Assembly: GCA_025084515.1 (NCBI GenBank)
Contig: JAJAGP010003229.1
Location: 1-64,000, forward strand
From: Ancistrus triradiatus
Lineage: Eukaryota; Chordata; Actinopteri; Siluriformes; Loricariidae
Length of the DNA: 64,000 nucleotides
Direction of reading: 5' to 3'
Positions within the stretch are counted from its first letter, which is position 1. Every line of letters starts with the position of its first letter. Below are positions 1 through 11,611 of the stretch, in pieces. The translations under genes were made by a program, and so were the position numbers. Below the pieces are notes generated by a model, which was given only the letters and a program-made list of their open reading frames with translations, was not told where the DNA came from and made no database searches.

Positions 1-226
1 TTTCCAACGGGTTTTCCGCTTTCCTCCCCATTCCAAAAACACGCGTTAATTTAACTAATGTCTCTAAAGTGTCCCAGTGAGAGTGAATGAGTGTATCTAC
101 ATGTGCCATGTGATAGATTGGCACATTGTTTAGGGTTAGTTTGTACCTTGTGCCTTGCTTTAGGCCCTGGTTCCCTGCTACGCTGAATGGGATTAAGAGT
201 GTAGGAAAATAAATTGATGAATGAAG
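1..226 (+). repeat. SINE-B copy, cut by window start
   Basis: The right part of a SINE-B element lies here. Visible landmarks are the block TGTCTCTAAAGTGTCCCAGT, a GAGTGAATGAGTGTA-type stretch and a GATGAATGAA-type tail. The 5' tRNA-like part lies outside the window. The same blocks recur in the same order in the copies at 41870, 44432 and 47498. Confidence 0.7.
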
Positions 227-294
227 AACCCCTGCTCATTCATGTATTTATCGAATCAGAGAATCATGTGCAAGCAGTGCAATGCATAAAATCA

Positions 295-872
295 TGCAGA
301 TAGGAGTCAGGAGCTCAGGTAATGTTCAAATCAATTTGGTGCCAACAGCATGAATCCATGGACCCAACCTGACTTGTGTTAACAGTCCAGGATGATGGTG
401 TAATGGTGTGTTTTCTTGGCAGACTTGGGCCGTTAACACCAATCAGTTATGGCTTGAATGCCATAGTCTATTTCAGTATTGTTGCTGACCATGTGCATCC
501 CTTCATGGTCACAATTTACCCATGTTCTAATGCTTCCATCCAGCATGATAATGCATCATGTCACAAAATTAAAGTCTTTCCAAACTGGTTTCATGAACAT
601 GATAATGAATTCAGTGACCTTCCCAGACACTGAATCTGAATCCAAACACCTTTGGGATGTGGCAGAATGAGAGATTCACAGCATGAACATTCACCTTAAA
701 AATGTGCAGGAACTGCATGATGCAATGTCAATGTGGAGCAGAATCTCAAAGGGACGTTTATAACATCTTATGTAATCTATGCCACAAAGTATTGAGGCTG
801 TTTTGAAAGCAAAGTGAGGCCCTACCCAGAATTATTTTAGTGTTCCTAATAAAATGATTAGTGAGTGTGTAA
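295..872 (+). pseudogene. Tc1-A transposase, C-terminal half (broken)
   Basis: This is the 3' half of a Tc1-like DNA transposon. The conceptual translation has the family blocks HESMDP-like, VADHVHPFM, a QHDNASCHK block carrying the second catalytic aspartate, WFHEHDNEF, and HLWDV from the region of the last catalytic acidic residue. The coding part runs to about 825. A decayed terminal repeat with a TCCTAATAAA block ends near 872. Frameshifts and stops break the frame, and the N-terminal DNA-binding half is missing. The same family occurs at 28978-29894 (minus) and 62684-63316 (plus). Tc1 transposases cut and paste at TA sites; this copy cannot encode one. Confidence 0.85.
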
Positions 873-974
873 CCATAACATATGTACGATACTGTACAAA
901 AGTCTTAGTCATTCTATGGTTTTCAAATTATTTATTTATGGGTTTCTTATTCTTTATTTAAGTTATAGTGGACA

Positions 975-1545
975 CTGCCCTTTTTGTAGTTCTACAATTA
1001 CAGACTGTAGTCCATCTGTTTCTCTACATAATTTGTTAGTACCCTTTACCCTATTCTCTAATGGTCACGACCCCCACAGGATCCCCACAGGTACTATTTG
1101 GGTACTATTTGGTGGATCATGCTCAGCACTGCAGTAACACTGATGTGGTGGTGGTATGTTACAAGTGAATCAGTCCCCACAGTGTTGCTGGAGTTTTAAA
1201 CCTCAGAGTCATTGCTGGACTGAAAATAGTCAACTAGCCAAAAATATTCAGCCACCAGCATCCTGTAGGCAGCATCCTGTGAGCACTGATGAAGGTTTAC
1301 TGGATGACTAACACAAACTGTGCAGCAACAGATAATCTACTATCTCTGACTTTACATCTACAAGGTGGAGCAATAAGATGAATGTCTATAATAAGGTGGA
1401 CAGTGAGTAGCAATGCTGTGTCTGATCCAATCGTACCAGCTCAACACAGCAACACACCAGTGTCACTGCAGTGCTGGGAATGATCCAGCACCCAAAGAGT
1501 ACCTGATCTCTGGTGGCCCTGGCCATTAGAGTACAGAGTAAAGGG
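975..1545. repeat. Family P palindromic repeat
   Basis: The two halves are imperfect inverted copies of each other. The left arm has CAGCACTGCAGTAACACTGA and the right arm has the reverse-complement block TGTCACTGCAGTGCTGGGAA. The centre has CTGACTTTACATCTACAAGG. Pieces of the same repeat lie at 36565-36648, 54510-54833 and 55846-55978. I see no coding potential. It is probably a non-autonomous, fold-back-like DNA element. Confidence 0.65.
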
Positions 1546-1546
1546 G

Positions 1547-1570
1547 ATATATATCTATATATATATATCT
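1547..1570. repeat. (AT)n microsatellite
   Basis: A short imperfect AT run immediately follows the family P repeat. Confidence 0.8.
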
Positions 1571-1678
1571 GCTCTATTATTCAAGCATAATAATTTATTT
1601 ATTGGCCTGGATAGATAGTAATCTATATCTTGTTGTGCTAGTACTCTGTGCATCAACAGTAAATTTTAATGTAATATA

Positions 1679-1715
1679 GTGTAATCTAATCTAATCCAAT
1701 CTAATCTAATCTCAT
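1679..1715. repeat. (TAATC)n microsatellite
   Basis: About seven tandem copies of the pentamer TAATC/CTAAT, with one C-for-T variant. Confidence 0.85.
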
Positions 1716-2079
1716 ATAATGTAAATGTCGGGGATAATCATTTGGAAAACACATACTGTTGGATTTCCTGAGTGTGTATTATATTTCTTGTCCTATTTTT
1801 GAAGCAAACAACAAAATGCTGAAACCAAGAAACTAGACTACCATGTGAATAGATTTAGGTTTCTTATTCTATAAGATTTCCAGCTGACTTGCTGCAACAT
1901 ATAATCATTCCAGTACATTACACTGTGTAAAGCCTTTTATATCTCACATCTATAACACAGGAGAACAGTTTGGAAGCAAAGTACTGACTTTGTAAAGCCA
2001 AATAGATAGACATGTACTCAAGTATATGTATGCTACTGACTGTTCTCACATAACATCATTTAGGTGCATTTTGTAGATA
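1716..2079. other. Unassigned AT-rich spacer
   Basis: I see no gene, known repeat end or RNA in this stretch. Confidence 0.5.
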
Positions 2080-2222
2080 CATATATCTAGACACCCATTC
2101 TAATTAGTTATGCCCATTATTTCTGCCAAACTAACTGCTAACATATTTATAATATGAAACACACAGGCATGGAATCTCTGCAGGCACACAGTAAACACCT
2201 CAGTGATTCTCAATATGACACT
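2080..2222 (+). mobile_element. Tc1-C terminal fragment
   Basis: The stretch aligns by eye with the left end of the Tc1-C derivative at 40859. Shared blocks are a CACCCATTCTAATTA-type block, then AATATGAAAC, then CTGCAGGCACACAGTAA. The Tc1-E copy follows directly, so Tc1-E probably inserted into this older element. Confidence 0.45.
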
Positions 2223-2225
2223 TAA

Positions 2226-3832
2226 AGTGGGTCAAAAAAGTATTTAGTCAGTCACTGATAAAAAAGTTAGAAAAATGAGAAAGGTCTGTAATTTTTATCG
2301 TAGGTACACTTCAACTATGAGAGACAAAATGAGAAAAAATCCAGGAAATCACACTGTAGGATTTTTAAAGGATTTAATTGTAAATTATGGTGGAAAATAA
2401 GTATTTGATCAATAAATTTGGTTCAACTCAATACTTTGTAACATAACCTTTGTTGGCAATGACAGAGGTCAAACGTTTCCTGTAAGTCTTCACCAGGTTT
2501 GCACAACTGTAGCTGGTATTTTGGCCCCCATTCCCTCCATGCAGATGGTTTGGGGGAAAACAACCCCCACGGACTTTCAACTCCCTCCACAAATTTTCTA
2601 TGGGGTTGAGGTCTGAAGAAACTGGCTAGGCCACTCCAGGACCTTGAAATGCTTTTTTACGGAGCTACTCCTTCGTTGCCCGAGCGTGGTGGGGTGTTTG
2701 GGATCATTGTCATGCTGGAAAAGACCCAGCCACCTTCCATCTTTGATGCTCTCACTGATGGAAGGAGGTTTTGACTTAAAAAAATCCTCACGATACAATG
2801 GCCCCGTTCATTCTTCCCTTAACAACGGATCAGGCGTCCTGTCCCCTCTGCGAAAAACATCCCCAAAGCATGATGTTTCCACCCCCATGCTTCACAGTAG
2901 GTATGGTGTTCATGGGATGCGACTCAGCATCCTTTTTTCCTCCAGTTGAGTTTTTTTTACCAAAAGTTTTCTATTTTGGTTTCATCTGACCACATGATAT
3001 TCTCCCATTCTCTCTCTGGATCATCCATATCTGGCAAACCTCTGGCCTGGACATGGACATTTGGGTTACTCGGGCTTAAGCAGGGGGGGCACGCCTGGCA
3101 CTGCAGGATCTGATCCCTCTCGGCGTGGTGTGTGGTTTACTGATGGTAGCTTTGTTACTTTGGTCCCAGCTCTCTGCAAGGTCATTCATCAGGGTCCCCT
3201 CTGTGTAGTAGTTCTGGGATTTTTGATCACCGTTTCCCATGATCATTTTGACCCCCACAAGATGAGTTCTTGCGTGGAGCTCCAGATTGAGGGAGGTAAT
3301 CAATGGTCTTGTATGTCTTCATTTTATTACAATTGCGCTCCCACAGTTTGATTTATTCACACCAACAACCTGCTTGGCCTATTGTAGACTTCACTCTTCC
3401 CAGCCTGGTGGCAGGTCCTACAATTTTTTCTTCCTGGTATCCTTCGACAGCTCTTTGGGTCTTGGCCATGATTGAGTTTTTGGAGTCTGAAACTGTTTTT
3501 TTGAGGCTGTGGACAGGTGTTTTTTCATACAGAGGTCAAACAGGTGCCATTAATACAGGTAACGAGTTGGAAAGGACCAGAAGAGCTTCTTAAAGAAGAA
3601 GTTACAGGTCCGTGAGAGCCAGAAATCTTGCTTGTTTGTGGGTGACCAAATACTTATTTTCCACGATGATTTACAATTAAATTCTTTAAAAATCCTTCAA
3701 TGTGATTTTTTTCTCATGTTGTCTCTCATAGTTGAAGTGTACCTATGATGAAAATTACAGACCTCTCTAATCTTTCTAAGTAGGAGAAGTTGCACAATCA
3801 GTGGCTGACTAAATACTTTTTTACCCCTTTGT
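2226..3832 (-). mobile_element. Full-length decayed Tc1-E transposon
   Basis: The element has long inverted ends. The left end begins GTCAAAAAAGTATTTAGTCA and the right end is the inverse, with GGCTGACTAAATACTTTTTT before ACCCC. The transposase gene is on the minus strand. Its C-terminal part lies near 2570-2900 (remnants of the EWPSQ and DNDPKH motifs of the catalytic core) and its N-terminal DNA-binding part lies near 3080-3480. Multiple frameshifts and small duplications break the frame, so no ORF exceeds about 75 codons. Length (~1.6 kb) is as expected for Tc1-like elements. No other copy of this family was recognised in the window. Confidence 0.85.
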
Positions 3833-3837
3833 TGCTG

Positions 3838-4290
3838 TTTGATCCGGCAAGCAGCTCCCACAGTTTCATTGTCCACCATCCAGACATAGGTGGCACCTTC
3901 ACTACACACCCCTGTCTCTGCCCAAGCCATTTGTTGGCACATAGCATAAGGAAATTGGTTGTCATGGTGGCCATTATGTATCCTGCCATTGACAGTCAGC
4001 CAACTTTGCCTTCATTTACAGTGGTGTCATGAACAAGAAACCTGGTCTGCTATGGACTGGAACTGTATCGTCTTTAGAATCAAACCAGGTTCTGTTTGTG
4101 ATCTGACAACGGTTAGGTTCAAATATGGGGGCCTCATGGTGAACGCTTCAATCCTGCCTTGGCTGTAGAGTGACACAGTGCCCCAACTGCTGGTGTGATG
4201 GATGAGGATCTACAGGCCCAGCTGCAACATCTGTGGGCAAATGTGCCATACCATACATAACCTGTTTGCATCCAATGCCCAACCTTATCT
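3838..4290 (+). pseudogene. Tc1-B transposase, central fragment
   Basis: Translation gives disconnected blocks typical of a second Tc1 group. They are a WCHEQETWSAMDWN-like block, a GGLMVNAS block matching the WRPRGERLNPA region, the block HSAPTAGVM, and DLQAQLQHLWANV close to the C-terminus. Between HSAPTAGVM and DLQAQ the catalytic-core DNA is missing, so this copy has an internal deletion as well as frameshifts. Related short elements with intact ends are at 39942, 44931 and 63395. Confidence 0.65.
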
Positions 4291-4368
4291 CATCTTGTAT
4301 CCAGGCTAGAGGCAGTCTAACAGGGTACTAGAGCCTCCTTCCAATTGTACAATTTCCCCCAAGTAAAG

Positions 4369-4545
4369 ATTTACATTTACAGCATTTAGCAGATGCCCTT
4401 ATCCAGAGCGACTTACAGAAGTGCTTTGCTTTCTTCCTAGTAGATGAAACCTCATGTTAGTACAATTAAGCAATAGCCCAAGAAAACAATCCAACCAGAA
4501 CTTGGTAGGATCTGATGTAGGTAAATCAACAAAATACACAAGCAA
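4369..4545 (-). repeat. L2-type 3' tail (LINE or SINE)
   Basis: Read on the minus strand this ends in GTAAGTCGCTCTGGATAAGG, then a GCATCTGCTAAATGCTGTAA block and a short TAAATGTAAA-type terminus. This is the tail shared by the L2 LINE at 56640 and by SINE-A. Upstream of the tail the sequence is not SINE-A, so it is more likely a short L2 copy or another L2-tailed SINE. Confidence 0.7.
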
Positions 4546-5138
4546 AGGTTTTTTTTATGTAGTTGCATTACAGTTTTCACTTAAGTGCTAAACTTATCCT
4601 TTTGCTCAAGTATTGTGATCACTTACATATATAATCATTACATTCATAAATATAAAGTTTAATTTGATTCCAACAACTCCTCCTTGGTGAGTTTTTTTTT
4701 TTTATTTGTACACCTGATTTAATTGCAAAATTAAAGGTTGTGTTTTGAGTACAAATCTCATCTCAGCTAAGCTGCCACTGTTCCATTGTAACACTCAGTT
4801 CAACTGTAATTCACTCTGGATAGGGGTATATTGCTTGGCAACATTAATCTGTAGTCTAACAGGTACTTGCATTGTGTTAACCTCAACTGTTTGCATATGT
4901 TGTAAGTTGCTCTGTCATGACTAAATATAAATGTGCATGGTCCCTTTACTTAATTTAAACACAGCAATGGGAATTTCTGCAAAAGTTTCACATAACTTTT
5001 GGCTTATCTGCTCACAGTTTGATTGTTTATTAGTTTTATTTAACTTTGCAACAGCATCAATAGCTATGTTCACCATAGGCAAAATGTTATATCAACACAC
5101 TGTTCATGGACCAATTTAATGTGAGCAGTCTACCTATG
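4546..5138. other. Unassigned AT-rich spacer
   Basis: I see no gene, RNA or recognised repeat here. Confidence 0.5.
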
Positions 5139-5179
5139 TCTACCTGCATGTCTATGGAATTTGTGAGGAATCCCACACA
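5139..5179 (-). repeat. SINE-B, left piece of an interrupted copy
   Basis: The block CTGCATGTCTATGG...GAGGAATCCCACACA matches the minus-strand SINE-B core. The copy continues at 7119 after the hAT-like insertion. Confidence 0.7.
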
Positions 5180-7118
5180 TTTTTTTTTAATGGCTGATGC
5201 CGATGCCGATACTTAGAAATCATGGTGACCGATGGCTGATATATAATTCTGATATCACATTTTTTTTGATAAAACTGATAAAGCTAATAACAATAAATAA
5301 GACACTAAATTGCTTAACTTAAATGAACATTTATTTAAGCTACAAATGCACTGTTTCTGTTTGCACTCACTTGTTTTTATAAAGAAAAACTACAATGTGA
5401 GAGTAATGCTCATGGTAGCAGGATCTTTTTGTTTTTAATCCCAGTTCCAGTTAAAAGCAGTAAGTTGTAATGCTGGAAACAAAGATTTCCTCTTCTCATA
5501 AATGGCCCCACCATTACTGAATCTCAGCATTTCTTTGTTTTTAATCACTCAGTAATCCCAGTTTATGAGCTGCAAATTCTAATGCAGGAAAACAACGTTT
5601 CTCTGCATTTTCCCCACTACAGTCGTATGAAAAAGTTTGGGCACCCCCGATAATTTTCATGATTTTAGTTTATAAATCATTGGTTGTTCAGATCAGCAAC
5701 TTGAGTTAAATATATCATATAGCAGATGAACACAGTGATATTTGAGAAGTGAAATGAAGTTTTAGGATTTACAGAAAGTGTGCAGTAATTATTCAAACAA
5801 AACTAGGCAGGTGCATAAATTTGGGCACACCAACAGAAAAATGACATCAATATTTAGTAGATCCTCCTTTTGTAGAAATAACAGCCGCTAAACGCTTCCT
5901 ACAGCTTCCAGTCTGGATTCTGGTTGAAGGTGCTTTGGACCATTCTTCTTTAGAAACATCTCCAGTTCAGTCAGGTGTGATGGTTTCCGAGCATGGACAG
6001 CCCACATTTTTAGTAATATTCATGTCTGGGGACTGAGATGGCCATTCCAGAACGTTGTACTGGTTCCTCTGCATGAATGCCTTAGTAGATTTTGAGCAGT
6101 GGGATAGCAAGTGTTTGTCTTGGGATGCTGTGCTCTTTTTCCGCTCTTGTTATGTCCAAATAACTCAATTTTAGTTTTCATTCAGTACACAGCACTTTTA
6201 TTCCAAAATGAAGCTTGGATTGTCCAAATGTGCTGTAGCACACCTCAGGTGACTCTGTTTGTGGCGTGTCTGCAGAAAAAGGCTTCTTCTTCTGCATTAC
6301 TCTCCCATACAGCCTCTCCTTGTGCAAAGTGCGCTGTATAGTTGAAACAATGAACAGTGACACCATCTGCAGCAAGATGAGGTTGTAGGTCTTTGGAGGT
6401 GGTCTGTGGCTTGACTATGACTGTTCTCACCATCCTTCGCCTCTGCCTATCTGAGATTTTTCTTGGTCTGCCACTTCGGGAGTTCCTTAACTAGAACTGT
6501 GCCGTGGTCTTCCATTGCCTCACTATGTTCCTCACAGTGGAAACTGACAGCTGAAATCTCTGAGAGAGCCTTTCCCTTTCCCTGAACCATGATGTTGAAC
6601 AACCTTTGTTTTCAGGCCATTTGAGAGTTGTTTTGAGGCTCCCATGTTACCACTCTTCAGAGAAGATGCAAAGAGGAGAAAAACTTCCAATTGGCCACCT
6701 TAACACTTTCTCATAGTTGGATTCACTTGTGTATGTAGATCAAGGGTCAATGAGCTTACAAAACAAATTTTGTGTTCCAATAATTAGTGCTAAAGGTATT
6801 CAAATGACAAGGGTGCCCAAATTTATGCACCTGCCTAATTTTGTTTGAATAATTACTGCACACTTTCTGTAAAAAACCTATAAACTTAATTTCACTTCTC
6901 AAATATCACGGTGTTCATCTGATATATGATATATTTACCTGAAATTGCTGAGCTGGACAAGCAATGATTTATAAAGAAAAATCATGAAAATTATCAGGGG
7001 TGCCCAAACTTTTTCATACGACTGTATTTTGAATATCGGCCTCATAAGTGCAGATATCGGCCGATGCCGATTATTTCTGAATGGCATTAATCTGACCGAT
7101 TAATCGGTCTATCACTAG
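5180..7118. mobile_element. hAT-like element with nested Tc1-H
   Basis: An exact 8-bp repeat, CCCACACA, lies at 5172-5179 and 7119-7126. The sequence on both sides joins into one SINE-B copy, so this is a real target-site duplication; 8 bp is the hAT length. The outer parts carry the GCCGATGCCGAT and TATCGGCCGATGCCGAT blocks seen in a class of fish DNA elements. The right end reads inward as CTAGTGATAGACCGATTAAT. The left terminus has decayed or lost its matching repeat. No transposase is visible, so it is non-autonomous. Without the Tc1-H inside, it is about 530 bp. Confidence 0.7.
5620..7024 (-). mobile_element. Tc1-H transposon, near complete, decayed
   Basis: Inverted ends are near perfect: CAGTCGTATGAAAAAGTTTG at the left and its inverse at the right, flanked by TA on both sides (5618-5619 and 7025-7026). 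Longer subterminal inverted blocks include the TGCATAAATTTGGGCAC region (~5811-5828 and its inverse ~6815-6830). The transposase region is on the minus strand and is broken into ORFs of no more than 65 codons. Length is 1405 bp. It sits inside the hAT-like element and is therefore younger than it. Confidence 0.9.
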
Positions 7119-7210
7119 CCCACACAGAGGACATGCAAACTTCACAGTGGTGGAGTCCAAGGCTGGATCGAAAGCTGTGAGGCTGTGCTCACCACTGTGC
7201 TGCCTGCCCC
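7119..7210 (-). repeat. SINE-B, right piece of an interrupted copy
   Basis: The block CACACAGAGGACATGCAAAC continues the SINE-B copy that stops at 5179. The 5' tRNA-like end (on the minus strand) lies near 7165-7210 and is degenerate. Confidence 0.65.
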
Positions 7211-7239
7211 ATCTATCCACAGAAAACTGGCCCAAAGCA

Positions 7240-8515
7240 TTGGGGGCCTTTTTGTTTTATGAATATTTCATACTATAATCTAGGCTATTCCAAAGGATTT
7301 ACAAAGTAAACACATTTTTATGGTTGTCTTAAAATCACTACTTGATTCTCAAGCCAAGCACTGGATTAGTGCTACCAATGACATCATCTTTCATTTTTCA
7401 GGGAAAACATAAGATAACCAAGTTACACTCTATTATTCAATTTCTGTAATTGGTACAATTGGTAAACTTGTACAGCTATCCAGAAAATAAAACATTTTTT
7501 TCCACATAAGTTGGAAATCGGTGTAATCAGTGGAAGCTTTTAAAATGTACAGTACTTTAATGTAATGCCAGTTCATTCTACTTAATTGATATGGTCCCTT
7601 AAACAGCATTATGTGCTGTTATGAACAGTGTGTCTGGCCAGCCGTGGCACATCAGATTTAATATGTTAGTGCTTTCAGTAATAATTAGGTTTGTACAGTA
7701 AATTCAATACAACCATCATAATAACATTCTGTATTCGAACAGCGTAATAGTACTGTAGAGAACTATTTAGAATCATATTCATGTGCAAGAACTTTTATGT
7801 GGCCTCTGTTATATATGCTCCATTGAATTTTCCCAGCTCCAATATTTCATTTTATTCCAGAAGCCTAAAAAGGCCCACTGTGTTTCATAATGATGCTTTT
7901 GTTTTAATTAGACTATCCCATGCACCACAAGGTGTATACAAATGGCAAAAATCCCATGTTGAATCAACACACAGTGTTGAATTAATTCTTCTGCTTTTCA
8001 TTTGTGTCCAGCTGGACTCTATTTGATGATGCTGCACTGCTGTACTCCATATATCCAATGCTCAGGAATCCTTATATGAAAAGATCATCTTCCCAAGTTA
8101 TGTCCGACTCATTTCAATACCTATCACTACTTCATCAAGCTGGTTTGCATGAGATTGTTCATAAAAAACTGGCACAAATGGTTCTACTTAATTAGTTTTT
8201 GCCGCTGACATTTTTCACTGTCGCTCGGTGCTACAGGTGTTGGCTTTCATTAATTCGAATCCTAATTGATTTTGAAATCCTGCACAACTTCGGACAGAGG
8301 CAGGTGATCTTCAGAAGTGCAAATTTCACAGGTCAGTTTGAGAAGTAGTTTGAGAAGATAAAATCAAACCATGTTGATTACAAGATTTCTTAGATAATTG
8401 TGTAAATTAAACTGAATGAGTCAGCAATTCACTGTAATGCACTGGATCCAGTCCTGTGCCTAAAAAGTGGTCTACAATTTCAAAATGGATTACAATTTCA
8501 AAGTGATACCGGAGC
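7240..8515. other. Unassigned spacer
   Basis: I see no gene or recognised repeat. Two ORFs of 63-81 codons (7781-8195) have no recognisable motif and are probably chance ORFs. Confidence 0.5.
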
Positions 8516-8517
8516 TA

Positions 8518-9294
8518 CAGTGGTGCTTGAAAGTTTGTGAACCCTTTAGAATGTTCTATATTTCTGCATAAATATGAGCTAAAACATCATCAGATTTCCA
8601 CACATGTCCTAAAAGTAGATAAAGAGAACCCAGTTAAACAAATGAGACAAAGATATTATATTTGATCATTTATTTATTGAGGAAAATGATCCAGTATTAC
8701 ATATTAGTGAGTGGCAAAAGTATGTGAACCTTTGCTTTCAGTATCTGGTGTGACCCCCCTGTGCAGCAATAACTGCAACTAAACGTTTCCGGTAACTGTT
8801 GATCAGTCCTGCACACCGGCTTGGAGGAATTTTAGCCCATTAATCCATACAGAACAGCTTCAACTCTTTTTCAGAGCATCAACAACTCATTTTCTGAGGT
8901 CCTCAGAAATCTCCGTTCTTCATCCCATGATACACTTCCACAAACATGTGTTGTGAAGAGCAGACTTTGATAGATCCCTGCTCTTTAAATAAAACAGGGT
9001 GCCCACTCACACCTGATTGTCATCCCATAGATTTAAAACACCTGACTCTAATTTCACCTTCAAATAAGCTGCTAATCCTAGAGGTTCACATACTTTTGCC
9101 ACTCACTAATAAGTAATATTGGATAATTTTCCTCAATAAATAAATGACCAAGTATATATTTTTGTCTCATTTGTTTAACTGGGTTCTCTCTATCTACTTT
9201 TAGGACTTGTGTGAAAATCTGATGATGTTTTAGCTCATATTTATACAGAAATATAGAAAATTCTAAAGGGTTCACAAACTTTCAAGCACCACTG
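8518..9294. mobile_element. Tc1-D copy A, internally deleted (MITE-like)
   Basis: The ends are intact: CAGTGGTGCTTGAAAGTTTG at the left and its inverse at the right, with TA on each side (8516-8517, 9295-9296). Inverted ends extend about 200 bp. Inside, sequence from the transposase C-terminus (GCAATAACTGCAACTAAACG, minus strand) joins at about 8865-8885 directly to sequence around the transposase start. Compared with the full-length copy at 32263-33706, about 0.7 kb of the coding region is missing. It could only move with transposase supplied elsewhere. Confidence 0.9.
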
Positions 9295-9296
9295 TA

Positions 9297-11129
9297 GTTA
9301 AAAAAGCAACAGGCAGAAAAACCATCATGCTAGCGAGTTAACAGTAGCAATATGAAGCAAAAAGGCATATTTATCATTAGCATTAACTAGGTAGCTAACA
9401 GTGAGCTTTGCATGTTAGTAAGTATTTCAGGTGAATATAAGTATCAGTAACTATGAATTACCAGAAGGATCAGACATGATCAGTGACTATGTGTGTTTGT
9501 TCATTTGCTAATGCAGGTCCTGTATGCTACATTTTCTGCCTATATGTATTCTCAACAGTAGGCTACAACACAGTAGGTTCTAGTGAAAAGACCAGCCAAA
9601 CATGTGACAAAAGCATTTTAAAAGGTAGCTCAAACCATGCCTACACACAAACAAAGTCCCAAAATATACGTGTACTTCACACTGTGATAATCCTTAAGCA
9701 ACACCCAAATATTTGAATATTCGAAGTACAAATGATTAATACACTTTTATCTATTCTCATCTTCCTATTTCCTTTTTCAGAATAACACATTGAAATTTCT
9801 TTCTGGCAAACTCATGTATGAAATCTGTGAAGTCAAGTGTCTGGGCCAGTTGGCTGTCTATGGAGAAGACTGCCAAAATGCTCAGCCATTCTTGGCACAT
9901 AGTATAGCGTAAATAGATTTTATAAGCTTAATTTTACTAAATGCAAGCTCATCACCAAATGCATTCACTTTAAAGGTAAGGAATAAGCATGCACAATACA
10001 GTAAATGCCATGACTAGCATTTATTAGGTTCATTTCAAAGTGCATCTACTCGGGTTCAGGATGCTAGCTCAGAACCACAGTCACCTGGATTTGAGCCACG
10101 GTGTTGCCTTCTAACTGGATTCATCCATTGCATAAAGGCATGATTGGCTGTGTCTGGTTGGGGGATCATCCTCCAGAGCTACAACAGTGACCCCTGCCTA
10201 CCCTGCGATTGATTGCCATTTTGTCTAGGGCACATTTATGTTATGCGTCCTGTGTTTGCTGGGATATGGGCCAAACGAATAACCCTGACCTGGAAAAGCT
10301 TGAAAGTGCTGCTGTCTGCCTTTTTATTTTCAAAATGAATTGTTTTAGTTTAGTAAGTTTCATTGATTGTGAAAACTCATACTGTGAAAACCAGCAGAAC
10401 TCAGAAATCAGAAATGCAAAACATGAGGATGATACGATATGATATGATATGATATGATATAGCATTATGAAAAAAATAGGAAAGAAACAACGATGCTACA
10501 AAAAAGCACTGTTTACAATAAGACAACTGGTTGTCACCCCACTTGCTGGAACTGCAATATATTGTAATTTTTTTTTCATGTCAATTAATGCTATTCCCAT
10601 AACGCCTGACATATTACAGTTTTCTGCCATTATAGTATATTACTGCACATAATACAGAGAGTAACCATATAAAATACTGCAAAGGTTAACAGCAGGCTTG
10701 ATTGTAGTCCATAAAACTGGCTCGTTATGTTTGGAACGAACGGTGCTTATTTGAGTTGCTATGATGTACTGCAGAGTTTTTAATGAGACTTCAGTCTAAC
10801 TTTTTGATGCTGAATCCTGCCTCAAAGCTTCCGGATTAGTAGCGATGTCCTATATATTGTCTATTGCTCATTATAAAAAATGTGGAGGCTTGGCAATGGC
10901 TTTTTTAATATAGAAACCATTCACACAATGCTGTCATAATGTCTCACCAGGGTTTTGGTGTTCCAAGTTAATGCACAGTGCAAGAATGATTTTAACTGTA
11001 GATGGTATCCTGCATCATTGCCTGACTCTAGTGTCTAGGACCTAGGAATTTACCCTCATTCCTGCACTGGACTACAAAATTTAGTAATGACCTTGCTACA
11101 CCAGACTGCAAAAACTAGAACTGTCAAAC
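9297..11129. other. Unassigned spacer with one microsatellite
   Basis: I see no gene. A weak SINE-B-like stretch may lie around 10045-10240 but I could not confirm it. Confidence 0.45.
10431..10461. repeat. (GATAT)n microsatellite
   Basis: Six tandem pentamers of GATAT, the first with a C variant. Confidence 0.9.
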
Positions 11130-11609
11130 TCAGCTGTGGTGGAGACTTTTCAAACGTGGGAGAACAAAGTCACACAGACACTGGTGCTGGAATAGAGTAG
11201 TAGACAACTTTTATTATCTGCGCGCGCAGAGATCAACTCACATACAGCAATGCCTGAGCACTTGTATGAGAGTGGATAAAGGAGGTAGAAGGCTTCCCCC
11301 TTTTAACTGGTTCATTTACGTGCAGGTTTGAGCATACAGGAAAGCTGTATAAGCAACTCATTAATCACAAGCTGGGTCTCCTGCCCAGAGATAAAAAGCA
11401 GAGCTAAAATCCAGAGATAAGGACAAGATTCTGTGTACCAACATATAGACAGATAACGGTCTTTATGACTAGGGGTCAGGGTCTCGCTGTTGTCTCTGTA
11501 ACTCCTTCTTCTTTTATGGCTTGCTGCTGACCCTGGGGGCACGTCTGTGTTTTGTATTATGTTTTCAACAAGTCATTGGAAAGAATCATTACACACAGTG
11601 TTCCACAGT
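11130..11609 (-). mobile_element. Candidate solo LTR
   Basis: On the minus strand the segment could start TGTGGAAC and end CCACCACA, that is TG...CA. It holds a TATA-like CCATAAAAG near 11515. It has a polyadenylation signal AATAAA just before AGTTGTCTACTAC near 11213, then a C/T-rich stretch ending TTTGTTCTCCCAC. The order of start, TATA, polyA signal and end is that of a retroviral or Ty3-type LTR of about 480 bp. I see no target-site duplication, primer-binding site or second LTR, so the boundaries are approximate. Confidence 0.35.
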
Positions 11610-11611
11610 TA

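Noticed and set aside
888..905. Isolated Tc1-G-like terminus (ACTGTACAAAAGTCTTAG)
   Set aside because: It is too short to call an element; no partner end or coding remnant follows before family P begins.
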